The translations under genes and the position numbers were made by a program. From the NCBI GenBank assembly GCA_008360955.1, contig LUCM01009796.1, positions 124,001-188,000 of the forward strand: 64,000 bases of DNA, written 5' to 3'. The DNA is from Fasciolopsis buskii. Lineage: Eukaryota > Platyhelminthes > Trematoda > Plagiorchiida > Fasciolidae. Positions 36,960 through 48,440 of this stretch are shown here, piece by piece. The notes under the pieces are model-generated. The model saw only the letters and a program-made list of their open reading frames with translations, was not told the DNA's origin and did not search any database. Within the stretch, counting starts at the first letter, position 1, and every line of letters begins with the position of its first letter.

Positions 36960-38770
36960 CGAGCAACTAAAAACAGTTTTCGACGTTATTCGGTGCCATT
37001 TCTTGGTGCGATCTTTAAGACTTCTTAGCAAAACTGGGTCATTGGACAAATCGCGGTGAACGTGAGACTCCAGAAAGGACACTCTCTTCTAAACACGTGC
37101 AAATCGAACAGATATGCCAGTTAATTCACAGAATGAGCCGTACATGGACGGAACGAGCGAACCTGTTAGACTGTATAATTCGACTGAGAGGAAAATCATC
37201 CTAGTATCCATAACACATCTGGAATTAATTCAATATTCCCTCAACCACAGAAGCTGGAAGTCTAATGCTCAACCGAAAATAGCCTAAATCCTTTTCAGAA
37301 TATCCAACCTCTGAGGTAACTCAAGCTAGGAGGTAATGTTTTGCAGTCGGGATATACCAAAAAATCTCGACCGAATCAGGTGGATGATGCAAGGTCCAAA
37401 TCCAGATTAATTCAAAACCTAGGCCCCAAAGTCGTAGGCAGTCCGCTTCTGTGTATGTTTAGCGCAAGACTGAAAGCCCTTTGGTCTTGGCTACACTTTC
37501 GATAGATTAAAGGAAAATCGCTTCACGTGGATACTGGAATGACGACCAAACTGGTTAGTGAAAGCATCAAAGTCAACAGTGTTCATCTGATCATGAGCAG
37601 TAAGCAAGCAGACTACTGGAGTTTGAATTTCTGAGCTCACGCACTACGGTACGTGGATTCGAAGGCTGCCTAGGTTGAAGGATTTTCTTACGTCTCAGTT
37701 GTAACCTGTAATCAAATATCTACTCATTCGTGATTGGCCCGTAGAGACAAATAGGACAAAATCTAACCAGCGCTAATGCCCACAATTCAGACACAAAATA
37801 ACTGGAGTTTCAAGTTCAGTTCACTTTAGAGATAAGTCTCAATTTGAAGTCAAAAACCCTGCAACTAGTGTGGGTTGCAGTTAAATGCATATACAGAAAT
37901 TGACTTTGTTATTTGACTTACTGACGAACTATTAATTTCGCCAAACAGAGAGGAATGAAATCCAGAGTCAACTGCCGGAATGTTTGATCGAGTACATTTA
38001 AAGTCATCGAGATGTGTGTATCGTTATTTGCCTCAATGAAACAAAACGTTTCTTATGAGGTGTACAGAAGTTAACGCAAATGAGCTTGTCTTATGAAATC
38101 GGCTATCAAATGATCCTCGACAAATACACGAGTTTGAAATGCTTGCATCAGTAAAATCAGGTATAATTTTGACATCATTCCTTGTTCTTGGTGGAGATTT
38201 TGGCTTTGTTTACCATAGCTATGTGCTTGAATATGTTTAACGAATCCTTAACTAACGTGAACACCGGTTTGTAAAGAGATAACCCGTTTGATGTGCTCAA
38301 AGTGTTTTTCAAAGCCTGCTAACTTTGACTTCAATACTTGAGTACTACCAACAGGGGAGACATTGTAACGCTCACCCAAAATGTACAGACAGATGGATAG
38401 ACAGATCGAGAGTGGAAGTGTTCCCCCCCGCCCAAAGTCTAGCATAATCAGTCACCTAAAATGATCGATCTACCTGCGAGTTTATTCAGTTCAGTTTACT
38501 TTGAAACTAAATAACGCCAAACGGACGCAAATGCCAAATCGATCGACGGCGGGGTTTTCTGATCTATCCAACTGTCTTCCGAAATAGTGTCAGTTCGGCT
38601 GCTTGATTTTTCCTTGAGGATTTAAATAAATACCAAAGGACTGAAGAACAAATTAGGGCCTGTTCGAAATTAGCTCAGTAATGCAAACAGTAGAATTATT
38701 CCATGCAGTGCTGATTACCATAAATCATTAAATTCATATTTATTTGATTTAAAGATGAAGTTATGAGAAC
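36960..38770. other. No supported feature
   Basis: AT-rich sequence. A run of eight C on the plus strand at about 38420-38435 (GTTCCCCCCCG) lies in a short minus-strand frame that I regard as chance. Confidence 0.4.
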
Positions 38771-38778
38771 AGCACTTT

Positions 38779-38881
38779 TCAGGAAGAGGGCCGCGGTCAA
38801 CAAAGGGCTGCCAGGTGGAAGAGTTGACCCGCGACCTTCATGTTCCAACGTCACGACCGTATCCCCTTGGCCACCGCCGGT
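38779..38881 (-). repeat. tRNA-derived SINE, copy 1 (B-box deleted)
   Basis: On the minus strand GGTGGCCAAGGGGATACGG forms the A-box and D-arm, followed by GTCGTGACGTTGGAACATGA and AAGGTCGCGGG. Compared with the copy at 39160, about 20 bases covering the B-box are missing, leaving CGGGTCAACTC. The body GGCAGCC...GACCGCGGCCC is shared with copy 2 at roughly three quarters of positions. Confidence 0.65.
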
Positions 38882-39159
38882 CAGTCCGTCATACTCTCGG
38901 TTGGCCGACTGCTAGATTGGTGGATGATTGGAAGATTTTGGTAGGTGTGATCACGGGAAGCTAAGTGATCTGAATGGATAACATAATCAATGAAGAGATC
39001 GTCAACCTGTGACCAGCGAATTTTCAGGGCAGATACGGGCTTCTTTTGCACCCAGAGCTCAATATTAAGAAAGCTTATAGCAACCGCTTAAGTAGTCTCT
39101 AATATTTTCCTTTTACCTTTAGTTTTCTTTATTAATGAAATAACAATATACATAATTTT

Positions 39160-39285
39160 TCAAGACGAGGGTCGCGGCCATCAGACGGCTGCCAACTGGG
39201 GAAGTTGACCAACGTTGAGGGAATTCTAATCCGCGACTTCCGTGTCCAAGCGCCACGACCTTATCCGCTTGATCACCATTTAACC
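39160..39285 (-). repeat. tRNA-derived SINE, copy 2
   Basis: The fuller copy of the element at 38779. Minus strand: TGATCAAGCGGATAAGG (A-box/D-arm), GGTCGTGGCGCTTGGACACG, then a B-box-like GCGGATTAGAATTCCC, and the shared body ending GGCCGCGACCCTCGTC. The two copies lie in the same orientation about 280 bases apart. Neither has an obvious poly(A) or simple-sequence tail that I can define. Confidence 0.65.
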
Positions 39286-39299
39286 TGAACCTCTGGGTT

Positions 39300-41860
39300 C
39301 GGTGATGTGCTTTCCAACATATGCCGAAGATTTCCATGCGGGAATTCTTGACTTGGGAGAACTGATATCTTGTGGGAACCATAGAGACCACCTATCGAGA
39401 AACACAAGCATGAGAACAGCTCACTGATCTTGGAAATGCTTTGGTAACTACCTTTTTTCAGAAAAAACTAAAATGGGATGCTTCTGATGTTCCACTAAGT
39501 TGAGTTTGAACACACGCTGAACTTGTCAGTGTCCTCCTTTGATACACTATCATCGGTGAGTATATGCTCAATCCTATCAGGTAGTAATTATGATGAAGTC
39601 ATCGCTACATTCGCAGATGGAGAAACTGGCAAGTTTATTACTTGTTTGCCTTGTATTTGTTGTCTGTTGAGGTGAACAAGATTCTATGCCAACAATTTAA
39701 TGAGCTTATTTAAAAAATCCGAATCAATAGATTGGGAGCAAAAATTTGGCTGGATAAGATTTGGACTTGTGGATTTAACACCCTCGCCGTTGACTTGTTC
39801 CCAGCCTGGCTATGTTGCGAAGCATAGACAACAATCACGTGATACTGAAATGCTTTTAAGTGAATACTAATGGACAACCCATTAAATAAAGGAGCTAAGA
39901 AGACAAGCTGCAAGGCACAAATAAATAGAAATAATTCGTTTCATTTCTGCTGATTGGATTTCGGGAAACGACATCGATCGGTTTGCTAAAATTATTGGGA
40001 TTGGACTGCTGAATTTATATATGGTTCTATGCTACTGCAACGTTTATCCTCTAGTTGAAGGATACCTCGGTCTTATGAGCTCTCGAGGTCATAGGGTTTC
40101 CCAGCCCACATTAGTGACGTATACATTTGCAACAAAATATTTCGGATCCTTTGGTACAGTCGGCTGTGCCTATTCACGCAACTCCAACCGAGACTGAATG
40201 CTGGGACAATCGAACGTTTGTCGTGTACCATATTGGTAAGAGCCTTCCGAAGAGATTGTAAGGAATTTCTTTCCAAAACATTTCAACCGAATTAGCACTG
40301 AAAGTGCCCCCTTTTTATCATTCAGAATAGTGCCCTTTAGATAGGGCAAATTCATACTCATTATAAAATTTAAATTCCAAGCTGGGCTAACCAATTGCGG
40401 ATTTTGTGTGCATCCCTTTATCCGAACAAAATTTATTGTGATCTTTAGCTACTGCAGTTTTTGCATAGTCACACCGGTTCATCCATTCGTTCAATTTTTA
40501 CCATTTATTCCTAGTTCTAGTTTCTCATCGTGATTATGTTCATGCGTCAATTTGAAAAGTTCATTCATGTCACTATTTGTTGTTGCACATCATCCTAAAT
40601 AAATTACCATGGGAAGAAAGACGAATCAGCGTAAAAAGAAAAAAAATGCGGCCTGTGGTAGGTGAAAATGTTGCGCGTCACGGAGCTCCTTCAAATCTAA
40701 CCACGTGACCTGCCAAGAAATTCAGACTGCTGGTTCACAGTCTGTCCACGGCCACTGATAGGCGGGTATGCGAGCAGCTTATGCTGTCTATGATCGGTCG
40801 CGAATGAGAGTGAGACGTTCAAATGATAAAATCCCGTGGTAATTTTTTACGGTTCATTGGGAACAATTTGTAGAAACCTAGTCTAACGAAATCCATAGGG
40901 AATTGTCATGAATTTTTTTCCATTGACACCAGAGAATTCGTCAACCTCTCAACTTTTGGCTCCACAAAACAATATTTTGTCGAAGCAAACGAATGACTGA
41001 TATTCATTTCGAATTTGAAATGTGTTGAATTAACTGAAAACTAAGAGCAACATTCCGGTTTTAACAAGCCGCATTCGAAATTCTCTGTGTACGCAATACT
41101 GGATGACTGGAAGCAACTTTCCTCACTTGAGTAGAACAAACATGGCTAAAATCTGACAGCAATCAGTAACGCGCTTGCCCGTATTGCACAAACCAACCGG
41201 GAATTTGAGTACAGATGACAACAAAATACATGAAAATTGGTATCGGCGACCATTTTCCCCTATGCATCAGCGTGTAGTTCTATGTCCAAGTAACGGTGGA
41301 TATACACGAATAATTTGTCCACAACCCATCGGATCGTATATAGTTTCCGAAATGATTTCGGGGTGCATCGAGAAACCTATGCAAGTACACCGGCACACAT
41401 TAAGGCTTCGAAATTACCTTTGTTTCTACCACTGTTTGACTCCTTCTCAGTACACTAGGAGACATTCCGTCATTCTTGGAGGGTATTAGGTTGAAAGGAA
41501 ATGGGACACTCGTGATTGGCCCCGCATTACGATATACGTAAACGCACGCCAAAGCTAAGGTGTTCCACGTTATGCTTGTCGACAGATATTGGGTGGAGGT
41601 TTTCAGAAATGGCGATAATTCCGTTATTCGTTTTACGGAGAAGTTGCTTCCATTCGTCTGCATTCTGCGAAACCTCAGGTAAAACACCCGAATGCCTAAC
41701 CTTTTGCCGACGATTATGTTTCACGGGAATCAAGAATGCCCTAGCAGAGCTGGGCATCTAGTTTGTCCGTTATTCGACCGGCAATGCCACATCGGAAGTT
41801 CTCAATGGAAAATTCTTTCATTGAAACCCTTTGTTTTGGAGTTTTTTGGGTATTAATTAG
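39300..41860. other. No supported gene
   Basis: Frames at 41175-41489 (+, 104 codons) and 41516-41761 (+, 81 codons, ending ECLTFCRRLCFTGIKNALAE) have protein-like composition but no splice pair or known domain. About 40690-40840 has B-box-like fragments without a tRNA fold. Confidence 0.3.
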
Positions 41861-41864
41861 CTAT

Positions 41865-43004
41865 TCAACCCAAATCCCGGTCTTTTTGACTAAATTCTAT
41901 CATGAGGAACAGATTCTTTAAATATTCATCTTTTCTATCTTTGTTCTGCTTGGAAGACTGCTCCGCTAATACACCCTTCACACTTTCTGTTTGATCTGTG
42001 AAAGTCGACAGTGAGTGCTGAATGAAGCTTGTGTCCTCTTTTCTGCCATAAGCGCTGTATCTGAGCGCGGAAAAACTGCACTGGCCTTGAAACTCTCGAA
42101 CCATGTGCTGGTGATCAATGACCGAGTTAATGATTTAACATAAAAACTGATTTCTTGAGATAGCCTTCAATACAGAAGTCATTCTTCGGAAATTCAGAGG
42201 AATGGTTCAGAGCAAAGGTGAACACCAGAACATGGGTGAAGGCTATGTATTTCTCCGAAATGTCGTCTTTGACCTCCTTATCTCGTAAACTGTGGAAATT
42301 GCTGGATACCCGTCGACATGGTGTGCAATCGCAAACGACTTCCAGCTCAAAGTAGAACCGGTGGCCATAAAGGTTTCCAAAAAACTTTTGACCCATTCCA
42401 GTTGGCTAAAAATGGCCCTGGAAGAAACGATGTGCCATAGGTAAGCGAAACAAATTATTTGTTTGTTATTCCCATCGTGACGGTCTAATATCGCCCTCTT
42501 TCACAAAAAGAGGGCGGTTTGTCATTTTATCGATTTGTCATCCTTTGATGGCCCTTAAAAAACCGACTTTCCCAATCTTGTCTTTGTAGTCCAACCACGG
42601 GCTTTGAATACCGACTTTACCTAGGTAGCGTTCCTCGGGAATGACAAATCCTTGCTTTTCCGTTTATGACCACTAGATTTATGTGGTCGTGACATGATTT
42701 ATTCACTGCTCAGAATTCACCAAAACGATTCAGCCGTACAAAACCTCCAATTGAGCTTTTCTGAACAACTGCGTTAAAAAACACTCGATTCGACAGTGAA
42801 AAAGGAATTGCTAACTACCATAGCGGTAGCTGCCTCCCAGCGATTGATTAGTACATAATCACGACCGGTCGTTGGAACGAAGCGGCGAATAAGCCTGTCT
42901 TGCTGTTGGGCATCAGACAACTGAGACTGTGTTGCAGACTTTTGAACTTGATTCAGCGTACGCATACTTATTTTGGGAATTTCGGTTTGGAACACTGTCT
43001 CCAC
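41865..43004 (-). CDS. Group of minus-strand open frames, unknown
   Basis: Three frames follow each other on the minus strand. From 43004 down comes a 76-codon frame rich in Gln (QVQKSATQSQLSDAQQQDR) with a donor-like ATG|GTAGTT at its end. From about 42440, after an acceptor (CATCGTTTCTTCCAG), two overlapping frames are both open: one reads LEWVKSFLETFMATG and on to VDGYPAISTVYEIRR, the other is 89 codons with a CDCTPC motif. From 42104 comes a 79-codon polar frame. The overlapping pair suggests either a frameshifted relic of one coding sequence or chance. I recognise no family. No complete phase-consistent model was found. Confidence 0.15.
42492..42516. repeat. Perfect 10-bp GC-rich hairpin
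   Basis: CGCCCTCTTT, a 5-base loop CACAA, then AAAGAGGGCG pair perfectly. It is the strongest small hairpin I noticed in the window and lies between the first and second minus-strand frames of the group above. TTTGTCAT occurs twice just after it. Confidence 0.7.
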
Positions 43005-43009
43005 TCATA

Positions 43010-45000
43010 CCGTGGGTAATGTTTTCCTTGCCAGGTCGAAGCCTGCACGTGATTTGAACTACCGGTGTCCGTCAGTACTAACTTATTTTCCGTCAAATGA
43101 CTTACATTTTTCAGTCAAACAATTACTTATAACCGTTAATTTCTGTTCGCTTGTATAATGCTGGTTACGCTGTTTAATCGAAATATCTGGATAGCAAATA
43201 CAGGACATTACTCGGCTATTTTCACACAGGCTAGTCACCTCGAATTTCAAATAAAATAGTTGATAATGAATGATAAAAATATTATTAATAAAGCACCCAT
43301 CCAAACCCCGTTATTTTGGAAAATGAACAAGAATTCAAAACAGTGTTATTCAAGCCCATTAGTTAATATGCAGGTGAAACAGTTATGATGCTCTCAGTAT
43401 TGTCCGGTGATTTTAGGTTTTCGAATAATGAACTATTTTACTGAATGAATGCACGCTGACTGCGTCAAAGTTCGGTGAATGCATCAAAATTATCTCCCAA
43501 TGCGACTGATTTTTGGCGTACGGCTTTGAACATAATTCAGTCCTCAGGGTATAAAACATCCCACAGAATGACTACCAGTGTTTTTCGTCGTGAATGACCA
43601 AAAGTGTTGCAAGTGTGTCTGCATTTCTTGCTTTAAGAACGACAAAAATTCACTCGTTGTCACCTCGGATGATGATAAAAATTTGCGGGTAACACGTCCA
43701 ACTTGGCAACCAGCACTTTCGGGAAACTATTAACTCGAGTCATGAAGAACAACACAACTTCAAATGTAATGAAAGTCTGTGATTCCAAAATGTCCATGAA
43801 GCACGGAATTTACCGTTTACCTTTTTAAAGATTCCTAGTTTCGTGTTTTTTTCCATTCGATTGTGTTTCTTGTTGGCGTTTTACCTCAGTTATTAGAAAT
43901 AAGAATTCAAACATTAGTGCTTCAAATCTGACTGAAGACGATTTTTCTGACTGAAAGCCGCAGTCACTGTGCCGGATTTGAGCAAGCAAGACCCATACGT
44001 TTCGGTGGAATGTAATGGTTAATTAATAAATCAGCTGCATTTATCCCCATGTTCTGAATGTTTTCATGATTGTGCTATATTCATACGTCGAAAAATGTAT
44101 TTTCCTTAGTTTATCCATCCCGATTACGTTTTGTTAACTTTAATATCTTAGACAGGTGTATGTGTCACGGTCAACAGCATGGACGACGCAGGAGCGATCA
44201 CCGTGACCTTGAACATATGAGCGGGGCACAAGTACATCCATGTGTTTACGATCGTGTAGATGGCGAAATGCTCTATGCTGGCGGATCTGGGATTGAAGCC
44301 TTTAAATTCAGCGTGGAACTTCTCCAACATACTTGACCACCAGCTGAGTTTCGACCAGTGCGAAAAAACAAGCCGTGTGCAATCTGAAAACGCCTTTGTT
44401 GTACTGAATGCTTCGAATTTAAAAAAAGGCCAGCGATGTTTTCATCAGGCAATCACATCGGTTACCACAGACAGCGGTTCCCAGAGTAGGTGTACAATAT
44501 TTCTGTTTGTTCGCTGCCACGCTTGCAAGCATTGTTGTGGTCTAATATTTCGATGTCCCGAAATCGTTACATTCAAAGGTAATTTGAGTTTTTATTCTTA
44601 CGGCTCAAACGCGTAACGCCCACTTTTCAAACAAGCAGATTGGTACAAATAGTATCTAAATTGCGGCCGTTAAATCACATTTTCTTCAGTGTATGACCAT
44701 ATCAGTTGAATCATTTTTGTTGAAAACTTATTTAGACCAATGTGAATTGCTAAGTCCTGGTTAACAGTTGATGCCACGATGCCCATTTATCACTGATTTT
44801 ACCATTCACACTCACCAAACTTGATGTGATTCCGTAGGGAAGTCCGGTCAATTATTGGGATGATTTAACCCAACTATTTCGTGTTTTCCTGTCTCTTTCT
44901 GTATAGGCTCATGAAAGACCAAAATTGTGGAACTATTTTCGAGTCTTATGTCTTGCTGTATTCAGTGAATTAATGCACATCCCAACCATATGTGAAATAA
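43010..45000. other. No supported gene; one possible exon
   Basis: A frame at 44260-44616 (+) passes a donor-like AGAGTAG|GTGTAC near 44489. The part before it (FSNILDHQLSFDQCEKTS and on) has protein-like composition. A minus-strand frame (44148-44330) overlaps. Near 43030-43070 a B-box-like GGTAGTTCAAATC is seen on the minus strand without a clear A-box. Confidence 0.25.
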
Positions 45001-45004
45001 AGTA

Positions 45005-45180
45005 GATGGAAAACTGATGTCGGTGTCTCGTCCAGGCAGGTCCCAACAGCGAAATTTCCAGTTTTAGCAACCGCCTTTCGGTGGCGTCACTCGTGCACTT
45101 TTTTGTGACCTCGTCGTCGCATGATTGGGTGGGGATTACTTCCTCAGCCTATCCCAGTGCACTAAAACAGTCAGAATGTT
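45005..45180. other. GC-rich patch in AT-rich surroundings
   Basis: This stretch is visibly richer in G and C (with several CG steps, for example TCGTCGTCGCATGA) than its surroundings. One plus-strand frame is open through it for about 58 codons to a TGA. I cannot name it; a repeat or a diverged exon are both possible. Confidence 0.3.
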
Positions 45181-45322
45181 TGTTCCAGTGAATTTATCAC
45201 AATAGTCTATTGCGTTGCGACTTGCTTAAAAGTTCAAACAAACGGGCTGAGCAGAAAAAAACGAGCAATTTTCTCTGTTTGCGCCAAGCAACATGATGAC
45301 AAACGAAATTCTCGATGTATAA

Positions 45323-46059
45323 ATGCGGCAATGGAACTACTTTCTCGGTAGAGGCAAAGAAATGACTAATATGCCTGGGGCATTATTGTGCCTCTCGCGA
45401 AAAGAGCTGAACACCAAATTCCATAACTTCGAGTCACTCATATCTCTCTTAAAGTCACTTCGCCCAATACACGGGAAAACCCATGAAACAAATATATTCG
45501 TGATCATTTGCAAAAACGACTATGCCTGGCCAAAAGATAATCCTCAAGCAATTCAGATGTAGATCCATAAAAATTGTTCTGCCGTTACGGCAGCTTTTAT
45601 CGAAGTCCGAATATGAGCTGTCGAGACTAAATCATTCTATTAGTTTGAAGACTTTCTCTCTGGTGGTCTCAGTAAATTTTGCAAATATGACAGAAGGAAT
45701 TTTCGACATTCACACCCCGAAAGTATCCCAATTCGCTAGCTACTTCAAAGCCGTTATCTTCATACAGATGGGTACCACTATCGGAACTACCTCATGCACA
45801 ATTCTGCCATCTGGATCAGATATTTTTGAAGAAGGGCGACCAGGAACACAATGCAAGTTATGTGGAATTGGAAGTCCTCTTTTCAGTCATTATGTATCCC
45901 AAGCTCCACGCCACGAGAGTCGACTTACTTGATAATGAACGCATAGGCACAGTAAAAAGGACAACTATTAAACTGGATCAGCTGAATGACACACTGAAAT
46001 GCTTCGTCCATCACCGGGTAGGCACTGATCAGAGTGAATTCAGTAACTGTTTCGGTTAG
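45323..46059 (+). CDS. Run of overlapping plus-strand frames, unknown
   Basis: Three frames tile this stretch: 45323-45562 (79 codons), 45522-45932 (136) and 45826-46059 (77). They would require two frame changes to be one coding sequence. Near 45820 the second and third overlap in a region where the third reads on as ELEVLFSVIMYPKLHATRVD. A decayed coding sequence is possible, but I recognise no retroelement or host domain. Confidence 0.12.
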
Positions 46060-48030
46060 AAATAACCTTACTTGTATGGAATATAGGTTCATCAGCAATC
46101 CTAACCTACCAACAAGACATATTGTTGCCATTAATAAATACATGTTTCTATATACCCCTGCCTTCTGTTACCCACTTTTAAATACTATTATTTAGGAGAC
46201 TGCCATTGAACGGTCCCTTCAGATCATTACATATCTTACTGAAAGGCCCAGGCAGAAGGTAGGATTCACGTGAGCCTAATGACGATACATGGACCAGTGG
46301 CACATTCTACGTGGGGCTCATCGAAGCTCGAACAATGCATTTTGTTCCCATCACCGATCACGAATTTCCTTGCTCTTGTGCCCTCATTTGTACCAGCCTT
46401 GGGTATAGATCGTGTGTAGTTATAATGTCCAGAATGGGCAAGAACGAAATTAAGAAAAGAAAGTTGTGAATATCTCATCAAGTCCATATTAGCGCTGAAG
46501 TTCAGACAGGAAATCACGCAGTCAGTTTTCAAATGAACATAATAATGGAGCAAAATACGTTTTGGAGTTATCCAGACCAAAAGATAGATCGAAGTTAGTC
46601 TAGTGCGCATTTTGATTTGATCAGAATTAGCGGGTGTATAAAACTGTCGTCGGACCACGGCAGTTTTTTTAGTCCCAGTGGGAAAGTGTGAACGCGAATG
46701 AGATCCCCTGAAGAATCAATGCATGTTGTATGCGAAAAATTAGTGTTCACTCGGAGCACTCCGTTACTCGAACTTTTTTCAATGAACTATTGGTCATCGT
46801 TAGTTTGATCCTTTCAGACAGCCAACAGGCTCCTAGCGTCTGTCTGTCTTGCCCCAGGAACTATTGAGGGGATAAAAAACAGCCGTCACAATAACGACGT
46901 CCGTCGCACGCATACTCGGATGTCATTGTGTCAAGTGTTGGTGGAAATTTTATTTAGCCTGAAGGACATCCTAATCAGTGCGCGCATCCACACAGTCGAC
47001 ACTGACGCGCCAGCTTGGTCAGTCTTCGGCATTAAAGACAAAATTGTGTATGAAATTGTGCATAAGTCACTGTCGTTTTGGTTCTGGTCGACGAACCCGT
47101 ATTCACTAGAATACCGACTGCATCTTGTTCAAGATTTTGGCAGGCCCAACAACTTGGTAAACAAAGATCGAGATGGAAGACCGGAGATGTATTTCGGCTG
47201 CACGGATAAGTTAAAAAGTGAGGATTGTGCGAACACTTTGGGAGCACGGCTTACAGGTTCAACAAAATGGTGAGCAGGGTTAGATAGAGCAGCCATTTTG
47301 TCCATATCCTCTGGTTCGCAACCGTTAATCTTAGCCCAATGAAGTTAATATTCTGATTTAGATGTTCAATTCTTTCACATGCCCGTGCTCAAGCTATCTA
47401 AAATGAATTAATAAAGCTGTTCTTTTTCTTGATACCTAAAAGTGATCCTGTACAAAAAGAACTAAATTACGATATTCGGAAAACAGGTGCGTTCTGACTG
47501 AGCAAACGTTCATAATACTATGGCTCTTGTTGAATATGAACTAATTTGAGCAGTTAAAGCTATTTCATTACATCAACTAACAGTAATGCTGATATGCTTT
47601 TGGCTTTCACTCGCATGTTACTATTGGGATCACTTGCTGGTGGCAAATAACGAAATTGGCAGGGCGAAGCGTCACCTTTGGAGAAATATTTGGACTCTAA
47701 CGTCTCATGTGACTTGGAAGATTCCACTAAGATCATCTCGAAACGTCTTTTTCAATGAAGTTTAAATTTTCAATTACGAATTAGTATGGTGTGCGTCAAG
47801 GTGACGTGATCGAATATTTATCAGCATACCCACTGGAACATTTCTCTCGATCTGTAGTATGCATATCTTCAAATTCATCGTGAATTTTGAGTTCATTCAT
47901 GATCAGAGAAACACACAGTACGTGTTGCTCATAACCCGATTCACCCATCTATCATTCGATCTTTCTACCTATATCTGTCCTTCGCCCTAAGTAAATATAT
48001 ATAAGTAGTAGGAGATTGAATGTTTTCATG
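46060..48030. other. No supported gene
   Basis: A 117-codon frame (46920-47273, +) and a 130-codon frame (46266-46658, -) are the largest. Neither has splice context I can use nor a known domain. Confidence 0.3.
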
Positions 48031-48033
48031 AAA

Positions 48034-48305
48034 TAATTCACCATGTGATATCATCGCTCAACTCACCATGAAGAAACCAAGGAAGCACTGTACAGCTGCT
48101 TCATTTGGCTTGTTAGGAATCATCAGCAGTGCATATCCACCGCGCCCGAACTGGGACGTGAACCCGGGAAGAACGAGCTTGAGTCGAACGCTTTAGCCAT
48201 CACGCTTAAGGGCAGGCTCTGATTCCTAACAAGGATGAAACAGCTGCAAATTGCTTCCATGTTTTCTTAATGATGAGTTGAGCGATAATATCACATGGTG
48301 AATTA
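48034..48305. mobile_element. Foldback element with tRNA-like core
   Basis: Two arms of about 86-89 bases are inverted copies of each other. The left arm runs from TAATTCACCATGTGATAT through GCTTGTTAGGAATCA (48034-48123). The right arm is its complement, TGATTCCTAACAAG through ATATCACATGGTGAATTA (48220-48305), with scattered mismatches and small gaps. The outer 9 bases match perfectly. Between them (48124-48219), the minus strand carries tRNA features: A-box ATGGCTAAAGCG, the loop CTCAAGC, and B-box CGGGTTCAC-GTCCC. With the loop read as a normal 7-base anticodon loop, the anticodon would be CAA (Leu). A non-autonomous foldback or MITE-like element is the likely class. No target duplication is clear. 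Confidence 0.7.
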
Positions 48306-48315
48306 CTTAATGAGG

Positions 48316-48358
48316 ATACATATACATATTTGTATGTATATATGCATGTATATATATA
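48316..48358. repeat. TA/TG-rich simple repeat
   Basis: Imperfect runs of ATATACATAT, GTATGTATATA and TATATATATA directly outside the right arm of the foldback element. Confidence 0.7.
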
Positions 48359-48440
48359 CTCTTTCTTACACTTGTTTCTTTTTCTTACTCATATTTTCAC
48401 AAGTTGATGCATTAAAAACACTAAATGGTATTGAATTCTG

